Shown here in pieces: positions 8,744 to 17,299 of a stretch of DNA of 56,648 bases. Under the pieces are notes generated by a model that saw only the letters and a list, made by a program, of their open reading frames with translations, made no database searches and was not told the DNA's origin. Position numbers and translations under genes: made by a program. The stretch spans positions 1 to 56,648 of the forward strand of contig CAITYF010000209.1 of NCBI GenBank assembly GCA_903896545.1, given 5' to 3'. The stretch comes from an uncultured Myxococcales bacterium. Lineage in GTDB: Bacteria; Myxococcota_A; UBA9042. Numbering within the stretch: the stretch's first letter is position 1; every line of letters begins with the position of its first letter.

Positions 8744-9400
8744 TTAGCCGCGCGGTCGCATGCGGAACTGGCGAAAGGCAGCAGCATCGTGAAATTGTAG
8801 ATAAGGATTGGTCTTTCGCTGATCGCCGAGCGACGCTTCAGGCACCGGCGCGTAGTCGTGCCCCGGTAGGACAAGGGTGTCTGAAGGGAACGCCGAGAGC
8901 GTGCGGAACAAACTGTTAAACATCGTGTCGGGGTCCCCGCCCGGCAAGTCGCAACGTCCGCAGCCATCGATGAAAAGTGTGTCGCCCGTCAGCAGCCGCC
9001 CGCCGCAATCGATGCACTGCGAGCCGGGTGTATGCCCTGGAGTGTGAATCAGTCGGACTGACTCGCCCTGCCCCAATTCCACACGATCACCGGGCTCGTG
9101 CAGGACCAGATCCGTCCGCCAACCTTGCGCCTTCAGCCACGGAAGCTCGCTCTTTTGCACGTGAATTCGTAGCGGATGGCGAGCCAAAAGGGCCTCGACT
9201 CCGTTGCGGTGATCCGGGTGGTGGTGCGTCAGGATGACGTCCGTGACCGTTCGACCCAGTGCCTCGGCGCGGGCGAGGATCACGTCGGGCTCCCAAGCCG
9301 GGTCCACGACGACGAGGCGGTCCCGCGCCTTCGGCACCAGCAGGTACACAAAGTTCTGCATCGGCCCCAAGGCGAGGCGTTCAATCGCGATCGACGACAC
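8744..9400 (-). CDS. MBL-fold metallo-hydrolase, glyoxalase II / persulfide dioxygenase-like
   Basis: The product is 218 aa. It has the metal-binding motif THHHPDH, GHTPGS, GDTLF and a late GHDY, which together bind one or two metals. The segment GCGRCDLPGG is characteristic of the ETHE1-like and related glyoxalase II branch rather than beta-lactamases. A GTG start at 9400 is chosen because AGGAGG lies about 6 nt upstream; the TTG at 9415 would put the ribosome site inside the gene. It follows holA by 21 nt in the same direction and may be co-transcribed. The substrate (a glutathione thioester or persulfide) is inferred from family only. Confidence 0.88.
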   Translation of the reverse strand: MSSIAIERLALGPMQNFVYLLVPKARDRLVVVDPAWEPDVILARAEALGRTVTDVILTHHHPDHRNGVEALLARHPLRIHVQKSELPWLKAQGWRTDLVLHEPGDRVELGQGESVRLIHTPGHTPGSQCIDCGGRLLTGDTLFIDGCGRCDLPGGDPDTMFNSLFRTLSAFPSDTLVLPGHDYAPVPEASLGDQRKTNPYLQFHDAAAFRQFRMRPRG

Positions 9401-9421
9401 GGCGCCCTCCTGCAAGTGCGG

Positions 9422-10687
9422 CTACGTCAGTGTATCAAAAATGTGCGGCCGCGGCGGCGTCCGCAACGGTTGCCCAGAGGCGAGGGACAACAGCAGCCGT
9501 TCCAGCCAACGCGACGTGGACACCTTGCGATCACCGATGGCGCTGGACTTCAGCAGCGTGTCCGCGGCGTCGAGCGAGGCGATCGCCTGCTCCAAGCGCC
9601 CCGGTCGCAACGCGCGCAACTGCGGCAGGAGGTTGCGGATGCGGTACGGATGCACGCCGGTCATCTGCCCCAGTTGGTCCGCCGACGCGCTTGGCTGCTT
9701 GGCAAGCGCCGCGTGCAGCTTCAGGAGCGCTGCGTAATGACCGTTGAGAATGCCAAAAGTCTTCATCACTTCGCCCGTGCGTTCGGACTCGGTCGCGCTG
9801 GCGTGCTCGAGAAGCAGGTGCAAGACCGTGATCGCCCGCGTGCCATCGCCGTGGGTAATCGCGTCGGTGATCGCAAAGACGCCGGCGTCGCGATCCATCG
9901 GAACAGAAGCATCGACCATGGCAACGGTCACCATGCCCGACGGCCCCGCGTCCAACAACAGCCGATCCGCGGTCTGCCGCAGGCGCGACGGGTCACCGCC
10001 CCCTAGCCGATCCCAAACACGTTGCGCCACTTGCCGATCAGCGCGGATTCCAAACGGCTTACCCTCCACTTCCAGATACTGCTGCAAAGTGGCAACGGTC
10101 ATCAGCGGCACCTCCACCAGGGCGCCGTGCTGCATCAGCAACTTCCAGGACTTACGCCGCCGGTCGATACGCTCCGCGACGACGATGAGCACGAACGGCG
10201 GGCGGCCTGCGGCCGGATCAATCGCGGCGATGACCGCTTCAAGCGGATCTGCACCCGTCGACTTTTTTTTGCGGCCCGTCGTCGGTTCATCGGCGTCGCC
10301 GCCAGAAAAAGCGAGCGCGTCGGCGTGCAGGATCGTCACGACGCGGCGGCCGCCAAAAAGCGACACATTCCGGGTCTCGCGGGCGGCCAACGTGTGGACA
10401 CCGTCGCCATCGCGATCGCCGTCCAGATAGTCGATGACGACGCGATCCAGAGCTGGATCGCCGCCCTTCATCGCGGTGGATTCGATATGCAGCGACGCCG
10501 CCCGCAGCAGCGCCGGATCCGCGCCGGGCGGGTCCTCGTCGCGGCCCAACTGCCCCGCCTCAGCCGCCGTCACCAGGTAGAGGCCGTGCAGCAAGCCCGT
10601 CGCCAGGTGCGCGGCAAGCCCCGGCCCCGCGTCGTACACAGGGCCCGTCGTACTCGTCTTGGTCGGCTTGTTCGGCGTCGTCGTCAT
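9422..10687 (-). CDS. holA: DNA polymerase III delta subunit (clamp loader)
   Basis: The product is 421 aa. An N-terminal AAA-like region contains the SLFGGRRVV motif typical of delta, followed by strands FVLIVVAERIDRR, and a C-terminal helical collar domain with LLKLH, GVHPYRIRNLL and the terminal LDAADTLLKSS..LERLLLSL signature. Delta opens the beta clamp during loading. The protein is longer than the usual 340 aa because of a charged N-terminal extension and an insertion (DGDRDGDG; GRKKKSTG). ATG at 10687 has GGAG 6 nt upstream. Confidence 0.9.
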   Translation of the reverse strand: MTTTPNKPTKTSTTGPVYDAGPGLAAHLATGLLHGLYLVTAAEAGQLGRDEDPPGADPALLRAASLHIESTAMKGGDPALDRVVIDYLDGDRDGDGVHTLAARETRNVSLFGGRRVVTILHADALAFSGGDADEPTTGRKKKSTGADPLEAVIAAIDPAAGRPPFVLIVVAERIDRRRKSWKLLMQHGALVEVPLMTVATLQQYLEVEGKPFGIRADRQVAQRVWDRLGGGDPSRLRQTADRLLLDAGPSGMVTVAMVDASVPMDRDAGVFAITDAITHGDGTRAITVLHLLLEHASATESERTGEVMKTFGILNGHYAALLKLHAALAKQPSASADQLGQMTGVHPYRIRNLLPQLRALRPGRLEQAIASLDAADTLLKSSAIGDRKVSTSRWLERLLLSLASGQPLRTPPRPHIFDTLT

Positions 10688-10841
10688 GCGCTCCAGTGTA
10701 GGCTGGCCGCGGCGGTGCTGCCAAGCATTGACATTCTGCGATGGCTGAGTACCATGTTCGCGTTCGTGCGGTCGCGAGGCCGCGCGGGCACGACTCGCCT
10801 CAAGGGGCAGTTGGTGGCAAAGTAAGAGAGGGATTGGCGAT

Positions 10842-10917
10842 TCCGATGTAGCTCAGTTGGTAGAGCAGGTGACTGTTAATCACCGGGTCACGTGTTCGAG
10901 TCACGTCATCGGAGCCA
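10842..10917 (+). tRNA. tRNA-Asn (anticodon GTT)
   Basis: 76-nt cloverleaf with encoded CCA. The acceptor stem TCCGATG/CATCGGA is perfect. The D stem is GCTC/GAGC, the anticodon stem GGTGA/TCACC encloses CTGTTAA, and the T stem ACGTG/CACGT encloses TTCGAGT. The discriminator base is G. It stands alone and is followed by an intrinsic terminator. Confidence 0.97.
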
Positions 10918-10927
10918 AGAAGATTGA

Positions 10928-10958
10928 GGGGTTAGGCTGAAGGGCCTAGCCCCTTTTT
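10928..10958 (+). terminator. Rho-independent terminator of tRNA-Asn
   Basis: A 10-bp stem, GGGGTTAGGC / GCCTAGCCCC (one G-T pair), with a 6-nt loop is followed directly by TTTTT. It begins 10 nt after the tRNA CCA end. Confidence 0.92.
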
Positions 10959-11271
10959 CGTTTGGGGTCGGATCTGGGGTCGGAATTGGTGCGGTCCTGC
11001 CCCGCGCTGCCCGCTGCGAATCGGACGTGCCGCGCGACGATCGGGCGAGGCGACGAACGCTGCCAGACGCGCCGCAGATCCTCGCTAGGCTGAGAGTCGA
11101 CCGAAGGGCAGATCGCCAGCCACAGGGCATCCTGCGAAGCCGTGCCCTGCGCCGTGCTGCCGCAGTAGCCTCGCGCGTGCGCGCGCGGGAGAACACGACA
11201 ACTTACTGTAACAAATGAACTTAACCGACCAGAGGCTATCGAATTTGGTGCTCACCGACAGCCCCAGCATT

Positions 11272-11321
11272 GAGCGACAGAGCTGCGGTAGTTGCTCGGG
11301 GCCGGGGTGTTGCACACACGT
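11272..11321. repeat. Imperfect ~50-bp direct repeat, copy 1
   Basis: The core GGTAGTTGCTCGGGG..CGGGGTGT is shared with 11535-11585. The two copies are about 263 bp apart. Confidence 0.6.
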
Positions 11322-11534
11322 ATTGCTTCGCGCGCTTGCTGGCGGATTTTGAGGGTGTCTCGGTCCGGGTTGCCGCCGCGCGCTCATTGACCAGAGCGCG
11401 TACCTCGGAGCATCCTGCGTTCCCACGCGCGCGAGCGCGCTAGCTAACCAATTGAAACCACGTAGCGGACATGGTGAATGTGCACACTTTGCGCGGGCGG
11501 TCGAAAACTCTGGCGCGGTCGCGAGCACATTGCG

Positions 11535-11585
11535 GAGCGCGACGGGCCGGGTAGTTGCTCAGGGACGGGGGTGTCGTATGTGCGT
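11535..11585. repeat. Imperfect ~50-bp direct repeat, copy 2
   Basis: The core GGTAGTTGCTCAGGG..CGGGGGTGT matches 11272-11321 with scattered substitutions. It ends over the first possible start codon (11578) of the next gene, so it may carry that gene's leader. Confidence 0.6.
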
Positions 11586-11616
11586 TTGGCCGACCGGAAA
11601 CCGCGCTAGCTCTTGG

Positions 11617-12321
11617 ATGTGGAATCTAGCGTCTCTGCGCTCCCGCCTGTCCCGCGCAGGGTTCCTCGCGACCGTCGCCGCAGCGCTCTTCGCCTGCCCA
11701 GCAATCGCCATCGCTTGCGAGTCAGACACCGACTGTCAGGGCGACCGCATCTGCACCGCAGGGCAGTGCGTGCCGCAGAGTGAAGAACTGGCGCACGAGC
11801 CGACCGAATCGGTTTGGCACTTCAGCGCGGACGTGTCGCTTGGGCTTGGCCCCCGCGAGGGAACCGGCGCGCAACCCTTCGCACCCGGTATTGGCGGCCT
11901 TGTGTCGCTTGAGCACCGCAGATTCGTCGCGGCCGTCGAGTTCCTTGCGCCGTGGCGCTTCAAGAATGCCACGGCCGGGCTGGGTGTTGGCGTTGGCGGT
12001 GTGGTACGCCTCAGCGAGAGCATCGACCTCGTGCTTCTCGGCATGGTTGGCATGTGGGAGACCGTCGCAACAAACGGAACTTACAAGACAAGCTTTGGCT
12101 ACACGGCCGACAAGCAGTTTCGGACGACCGAGTACGCGGCGCTGTTGCCACACGTCAGGTTCGGGCGGTCCTTCCACGCCTCGATTGGCCCGCGTATTGG
12201 GTACGGGCAAACGACGAGGGACGACGTGCCCAGCAGCGGAATCACGGACTTGCCTACCCGAGTTGACGCGGGAGCGGCCATTACCTTCTCGGTCTGCGTG
12301 CTGGTGGGCTATCGGTGGTGA
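11617..12321 (+). CDS. Secreted Cys-motif protein with outer-membrane barrel-like domain
   Basis: The product is 234 aa from ATG 11617. A signal peptide (RAGFLATVAAALFACPAIAIA) is followed by a short Cys-rich motif, CESDTDCQGDRICTAGQCV, of the kind common at the start of myxobacterial exported proteins. The remainder has beta-barrel features: GLGVGVGGVVRL, SFHASIGPRIGYG, and an end in CVLVGYRW with a terminal aromatic residue. The start is uncertain: ATG 11578 also gives a signal peptide and has a G-rich upstream stretch, while 11617 gives a more typical n-region. It is isolated, flanked by decayed sequence. The function is unknown and an outer-membrane location is inferred. Confidence 0.7.
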   Translation: MWNLASLRSRLSRAGFLATVAAALFACPAIAIACESDTDCQGDRICTAGQCVPQSEELAHEPTESVWHFSADVSLGLGPREGTGAQPFAPGIGGLVSLEHRRFVAAVEFLAPWRFKNATAGLGVGVGGVVRLSESIDLVLLGMVGMWETVATNGTYKTSFGYTADKQFRTTEYAALLPHVRFGRSFHASIGPRIGYGQTTRDDVPSSGITDLPTRVDAGAAITFSVCVLVGYRW

Positions 12322-12360
12322 GAGTCAGGAACAGGTCGGACAGTAACCGGTGGTGATGAA

Positions 12361-12510
12361 CTAGAATCGCAGCCCAACCTGTGTGGAGAGACCAAACCCC
12401 ACCGCAGTCGACGTGAACGACTCCGAGCGTCTCTCGAGCACTTCGCCCTTGGCGTGTGAAGTGGGTTCACGTATCTTGATGGTCGGGAGGCGGATGAAGG
12501 CCAAGAAGCC
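12361..12510 (-). pseudogene. C-terminal remnant of an outer-membrane beta-barrel gene
   Basis: Reading the minus strand from an in-frame stop at 12511-12513 to a TAG at 12361-12363 gives about 49 codons. They end in ESFTSTAVGFGLSTQVGLRF, which has the alternating pattern and terminal Phe of a barrel's last strand. There is no start codon or ribosome site, so this looks like the 3' end of a lost gene. Confidence 0.5.
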
Positions 12511-12715
12511 CTACTGGGATCGCGCGTCAGTTCTACGCGGCGTCGTCCAAGTCGTCCAGGTCGGCTACTCGCGCAGTCGTGCGCACGCGCGATCGAGTCT
12601 GGACTGGGCGACAGACTCGGTCGGACGCAGATTTGCCGTCATTTTGGCGATGGTTTTGCCTGCGCAGACGGTGCAGCGTGTGAGAATTGCGAGCCAAGCG
12701 CCATAACCAAGGTGG

Positions 12716-13100
12716 TCAGTCGAATCCGCCGCCCTTGATTTCGCTACCGCCGGAGCTGGCGACGCAGCCGTCCTCGGAGCTGCATGAACCGCCTGACATC
12801 ATGGACGTTGTTGGCGGCGTCCAGCCAGCGCACGTCGAGTTACCGTAGAAATCGCGTCCGGAAGGGCAGGTCGCGCTGCCCGTAGCTTTGGCGAGTTACA
12901 CATAGCCGACGAGCGCCCCGTCCGGCGCGAAATACCACAGCTGGCCTACGCTTTGGTTGTTCATGACCACGCCGACGACGCGCTTGCCGTCCGGACACGT
13001 GTGGTCAAAAGCCACCGCTCGTCACTGCCAAAGTCGACGGTCTTGCCGGACGGTACGGCGTCGGCGCGAACTGGCGCCGACACGTGTCGACCTACGATTG
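12716..13100 (-). pseudogene. Decayed exported Cys-rich protein gene (internal stop, probable frameshift)
   Basis: On the minus strand, 13021-12716 reads as protein-like sequence: AVAFDHTCPDGKRVVGVV, then MNNQSVGQLWYFAPDGALVG, a TAA stop at 12896-12898, and then ATCPSGRDFYGNSTCAGW and SCSSEDGCVASSGGSE before a final TGA. The paired CPDG/CPSG motifs suggest a two-repeat or Cys-rich extracellular protein. Upstream of about 13020 the protein-like reading (VPSGKTVDFGSDERW) continues in a different frame, suggesting a frameshift. The family is not identified. Confidence 0.55.
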
Positions 13101-13207
13101 GGCCATCACGCTGCCCCGCGCGGCGTTCTTCGCCCGTCGCGTTTGCCCGTTCAGGGAAAAAGGTTCGAGACGCAACTCCTACCCCCTTTCTTCTTTTTGC
13201 GCGCTCT

Positions 13208-16200
13208 CTAAGACTGCGTCGTCTCGTTTGCATCCGCCAGCAGAAAGTCCAACTGCCGCAGCGAACGGGCGATCCGGTCCTGCTCTTTCCGCAGCGCCGC
13301 ACTTTCGATCTCATCCGCGGTTTGCACCAGCGCCGCAAAGCCGAGAGCGCCTGACACGCCGCGCAGATTGCGACCCAGTCGGGCGATTTGAGCGAAGTCG
13401 GTGCGTTCCAGCGCGTCGCGGATGCTGGCCGCGGTTTGCCTTTGGGCCTGGATGAAGTCCGGCATCAAGTCCACCGGTGCGCCCGATACGACCGTCTGTA
13501 GCCGCGGGGGGGCCTGACGCATGGCGTTCGGGCGGGACGGGATAGTCACCTGTGCGGCGCGTACACCGATGGTCGGCGCCCGAAAGCCAGATGTCTGCGT
13601 CCGCGGCTCCAGGTACTTTCGCACAGCTTGCAGGACGTACTCGCGCGCGAGCGGTTTGGCGACGTACGCCGTGCATCCGGCCAGCTTGCAGCGGCGCTCT
13701 GCCTCCGCCCCAACGTGCCCCGTCGTCGCGATCACGGGCACAGTTTGACCGCCAGGCAGCTTGCGCAGCTGTTCGACCGTCTTGTACCCATCCAAAACCG
13801 GCATCTCCATGTCGAGCATGATCAGCGCCACCGGGTAGCGCGCAAAGGCATCCAGCACCTCCTGCCCGTCCCCGACGACCAGCACGCGCCACGATTTCTC
13901 CGCTTTTAGCCACGTCCGCAAGACGAGGCGGCTCGATTGGTCGTCGTCCGCGACCAGCACTAGCGGCCGGGGGTCCAGCCAGTTCGCCGTCGCGTCGAGC
14001 ACCCGCTTGCGGCGCAGCGGCTTGGACATGTAGTCGTTCATGCCGGCCGCCTGACACCGCTCGCGCACTTCCCGAATCGCATGCGCGGTCACGGCGATAA
14101 TCGGCGTCGGCACGCGGCCATACGTCCGCTCCCAGTCGCGAATCCGCTGCGTCGCGGTGATGCCGTCCAGAAGCGGCATCTCCACGTCCATCAGCACGAG
14201 CCCGTACTGGTTGGCAACGACGGCCGCAACCGCCGCCTCACCGTCGCTCACCTCATCGACCAGATACCCTGCCCCAGTCAGCGTGTGGCGCAGCAGGATC
14301 GCGTTCTCCCGGTTGTCCTCAGCGACGAGGATCCGCGCCGAATGCGGGCCGACTTGTTCCGGCATGATGTGCGCGATCTCCAGCGTTTCGCTGATCCGCA
14401 GGCCGAGAGCCTGCGCCAACCCCATGCGCAACCGGCCGCGGTGAATCGGCTTGGCCAAGGGGAGCACGTTGCTCGCCTCAACCTCCACCGGCTGCAGGCC
14501 AGCAACGAGCAGAATCGGCAGATGCGCCGTCGCTTGGATGGACCGAACCGCCGTCACCACCTCAGCGCCGTCCATGTCCGGCAGCGCTTCATCCACCAGA
14601 ACAAGGCGGTAGCTGGGCTCGGCCGAGGCGAGTCGATCGAGCGTCTCGGCGGCATTGCCGGCCGTCGTAACCGTCATCCCCCAATCGGAGAAAATCCGCA
14701 CGACGTTCTCCCGCAGGCGAGAGGGCTCCATGATGACGAGCGCCTGCCCAACCGGCAGCGACCCGGACGGCCACGGACCAACCGAGGGGACGTCCGGCGG
14801 AACGGGCAAGGTCAGGCGAACAGTCATCGTCGTCCCCACCTTGGGCACGCTGTCCAGAGAGATATCTCCGCCCATCAACTGCACGAGCGAACGAACGATG
14901 GAGAGACCCAGACCCGATCCGCCGAATCGGCGGGCGATGCCAGAGTCGCCTTGCGTGAAGCTGTCAAAGACGCTGCCGGTGCGGCTGGGTTCGATGCCAA
15001 TACCCGTGTCGGTCACGACGAGGTCGAAGCAGACGTAGGCGGCGTCGCGCTCGGTGACACGCAGGGTCATGGAAACTTCACCGACCTCCGTGAACTTGAT
15101 CGCGTTACTCAACAAGTTCATGGCGATTTGCCGGATCCGATTGGCGTCGCCGATGACGCGCGTGGGCAGGCGACCGTCAATCTCGCAATGCACAGTCAAA
15201 CCCCGAGCGAGTGCGCGCACGCGGACGATATCCAGAACGTTTTCAAGCGCCGACGCCAGGTCAAATGTGCCTGCTTCCAGTTCCATCTGGCCCGACTCAA
15301 TCTTGGAAAAGTCGAGGAGGTCATTGATGAGGCTCATCAGGATTTCTGATCCGTTGTGCACAATCGCCGCCAACTCGCGCTGGCTGCGACGCAGATCGGA
15401 GGCGCCCAGAAGCTCGCTGGAGCCGAGGATCGCGTTGATCGGCGTGCGAATCTCGTGACTCATCACGGCGAGGAACTTGCTCTTGGCCGCGTTGGCCGCC
15501 TCTGCCGCATCCTTTGCTGCCACGAGCGCCGTTTGTTCGCGACGGCGCTGAGTTGCATCCCGAACAACGACTTGCACAAGCCGCCGACCTTCGACGAGCA
15601 CAGCGTTGGCCAGCACGTCGGCCGGGAATCGCTGACCGTCGAGGCACTGCAGTTCGTCCTCAAACGCGGCGCTCTCACCCACCACCAGTTGAGACAACGA
15701 GAGGAAGCCTGGCCCGTCGCGCTGGACAAACAAGTCGCGCAGCTTCATGCCGATCAGCCGGCGCTGACCACAACGCAGGAGCTTGTGGGCTCCCTCATTG
15801 GCGTCTACAAAGCCACCCGTCTCATCGAGGAGGACAATGGCATCGCTCGCGGCGTGGAACAGGCTCACGTACCGCGACTCGCTGACTTGCAACGCTTCCT
15901 GAGCGCGCTTGATGTCGGTTATGTCGTGATACCGCCAGAGGAACGCGCTCTGACCGTTCACAGAAAATGGCACAAAATCGCGCTCAAACCAGCGACCGTC
16001 CAACATCGGCAGCAACTCGCCGACCACGGGCATTTGCGCAGCGACGATTTCGTCCACGCGTGGCACAAACGACGCGGCATCTTCGAACCGCTCCGCCGCC
16101 GCAGTTGCTGCCATCTTACAGCCCAGCCCAACCAGCGCCTCCGGCTCCGCCGGGATCTCAAAGATCTTGCAGAATCGCTCGTTGACCAGGCGGATTTGGC

Positions 16201-17299
16201 CGGCCGCTTCTTCGACCAGAACGCCGTCGGGCAAATTCGCCGTGATGCTTTGCAGCCAGCGGTGCGCTTCTTCCCGTCCCTGCTCCGCTACTTTGCGCAG
16301 CTGGGCATTTTCGAGCGCCAGCAGCAGGCTGCCTGCAGCTTGTGCGAGCGTCGCAATCGCCGCGTCTGGCGTCGTTGTCGGCTGGGCTGGGACCGCCAAC
16401 CATGCCGCCCCCATGAGCCGATTGCCGACGTGAAGCGGCATCAGCCAGGTTTCCGCGCACGCCCAAGGCAGTCTGGTGTCAGCCGGGTCGGACGACGTGG
16501 CCCGCAGCTTCAGGTTGCCGGACGCCTCCACCGCCGAGAGGGCAAGGTCAATGCCTGCGAGCTGCTCGGCAGCTTCGAGTTCTGAATCGTCTTGAAAGGT
16601 CGACGCCAGCACGTGCAGACGAGCGCGGCGGGTCGAGCGCGTCAGGAGCATGCCCGCGGCGCCGCTGAACGCCGCCAGCAAGTCCTGAAGCATTGCCTCT
16701 GCCACGCGCGATGGCGCCTCGTTCTCGATGAACCGGCCCTGCATCCGCGCGACAGTTTCCATGATGGTCGACTGCCGCTGAATGACCATCACATCGTGGA
16801 ACGACCGAATGGCGCCCACAACCGCTGTACGCAGGCGCCGCGCGCTCAAGTCGGCTTTGGACAGGTACCCGTTGACGTCCCGCTCCGCCATGACGGTTTC
16901 TTCTGGCGCAACGCCCGGCTGGCCCGTGCTCAGCACGATGCGCATCGTGTGATTGTTCAGCGTTTCCCGTACGTAGTCGACGAGTAGCAGACCCGCATCA
17001 TCGGTCTCCATCACCACATCGACCAAAAGGAGCGCGATGTCCGGGCGACGCTCCAGCACGACGCGGGCTTCCACGCCCGAGCGCGCTTCCAGAATCTCCA
17101 CCGGCCGAGAGGCGACCGTCAGCCCGCGCAGGGACAGTCGGGTCACACTGTGAACCGAGGCGTCGTCATCAACGACCAACACTGGCCACGGCGCCACACG
17201 TCCCGGCGAAGCGGGTTCACCGAGGAAGATCGGGCCCGTCTGCGGATCCGCAAAAAGCGGAGTCGCGTCGGTCTTTTGGGTTACTGCGAACTCGTTCAT
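13208..17299 (-). CDS. Giant hybrid histidine kinase: REC-GAF-PAS-PAS-HisKA-HATPase-REC-REC-REC-HPt(degenerate)
   Basis: The product is 1363 aa, soluble. A receiver domain (about 39-165, phospho-Asp in LLLVDVVMETDD) is of the type fused to DUF3369. Next come a GAF/DUF3369-like region (about 175-350), two PAS domains (about 360-610), HisKA with [11 protein letters not shown] (about 640-705) and an HATPase domain with GIGIEPS and GGSGLGLS (about 750-870). These are followed by a receiver with an atypical acidic pocket (about 890-1000), two canonical receivers (LMDVEMP, MLDMEMP) and a C-terminal HPt-like helical domain. In that last domain the phosphorylatable His is replaced: GRNLRGVSGALG stands where AHxLKG is expected. 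The ATG at 17299 overlaps the preceding stop as ATGA, so it is translated with the HNOBA kinase and probably acts downstream of the H-NOX sensor. Confidence 0.93.
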   Translation of the reverse strand: MNEFAVTQKTDATPLFADPQTGPIFLGEPASPGRVAPWPVLVVDDDASVHSVTRLSLRGLTVASRPVEILEARSGVEARVVLERRPDIALLLVDVVMETDDAGLLLVDYVRETLNNHTMRIVLSTGQPGVAPEETVMAERDVNGYLSKADLSARRLRTAVVGAIRSFHDVMVIQRQSTIMETVARMQGRFIENEAPSRVAEAMLQDLLAAFSGAAGMLLTRSTRRARLHVLASTFQDDSELEAAEQLAGIDLALSAVEASGNLKLRATSSDPADTRLPWACAETWLMPLHVGNRLMGAAWLAVPAQPTTTPDAAIATLAQAAGSLLLALENAQLRKVAEQGREEAHRWLQSITANLPDGVLVEEAAGQIRLVNERFCKIFEIPAEPEALVGLGCKMAATAAAERFEDAASFVPRVDEIVAAQMPVVGELLPMLDGRWFERDFVPFSVNGQSAFLWRYHDITDIKRAQEALQVSESRYVSLFHAASDAIVLLDETGGFVDANEGAHKLLRCGQRRLIGMKLRDLFVQRDGPGFLSLSQLVVGESAAFEDELQCLDGQRFPADVLANAVLVEGRRLVQVVVRDATQRRREQTALVAAKDAAEAANAAKSKFLAVMSHEIRTPINAILGSSELLGASDLRRSQRELAAIVHNGSEILMSLINDLLDFSKIESGQMELEAGTFDLASALENVLDIVRVRALARGLTVHCEIDGRLPTRVIGDANRIRQIAMNLLSNAIKFTEVGEVSMTLRVTERDAAYVCFDLVVTDTGIGIEPSRTGSVFDSFTQGDSGIARRFGGSGLGLSIVRSLVQLMGGDISLDSVPKVGTTMTVRLTLPVPPDVPSVGPWPSGSLPVGQALVIMEPSRLRENVVRIFSDWGMTVTTAGNAAETLDRLASAEPSYRLVLVDEALPDMDGAEVVTAVRSIQATAHLPILLVAGLQPVEVEASNVLPLAKPIHRGRLRMGLAQALGLRISETLEIAHIMPEQVGPHSARILVAEDNRENAILLRHTLTGAGYLVDEVSDGEAAVAAVVANQYGLVLMDVEMPLLDGITATQRIRDWERTYGRVPTPIIAVTAHAIREVRERCQAAGMNDYMSKPLRRKRVLDATANWLDPRPLVLVADDDQSSRLVLRTWLKAEKSWRVLVVGDGQEVLDAFARYPVALIMLDMEMPVLDGYKTVEQLRKLPGGQTVPVIATTGHVGAEAERRCKLAGCTAYVAKPLAREYVLQAVRKYLEPRTQTSGFRAPTIGVRAAQVTIPSRPNAMRQAPPRLQTVVSGAPVDLMPDFIQAQRQTAASIRDALERTDFAQIARLGRNLRGVSGALGFAALVQTADEIESAALRKEQDRIARSLRQLDFLLADANETTQS

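Larger units (their letters stand above)
10959..11616. other. Gene-poor intergenic stretch after tRNA-Asn
   Basis: No credible gene is visible. Two 9-bp direct repeats (GGGGTCGGA) occur at 10964-10972 and 10976-10984, just after the tRNA terminator. An imperfect repeat of about 50 bp occurs at 11272-11321 and 11535-11585. Open frames here have biased, non-protein-like composition. The position next to a tRNA 3' end fits a decayed insertion site, but no integrase or matching tRNA tail was found. Confidence 0.5.

Noticed and set aside
11085..11528. 147-codon minus-strand open frame after tRNA-Asn
   Set aside because: Composition is random-like and it spans repeats; no start signal.
12383..12706. 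107-codon plus-strand open frame
   Set aside because: No ribosome site, no recognisable motif, and it overlaps a more convincing barrel remnant on the minus strand.
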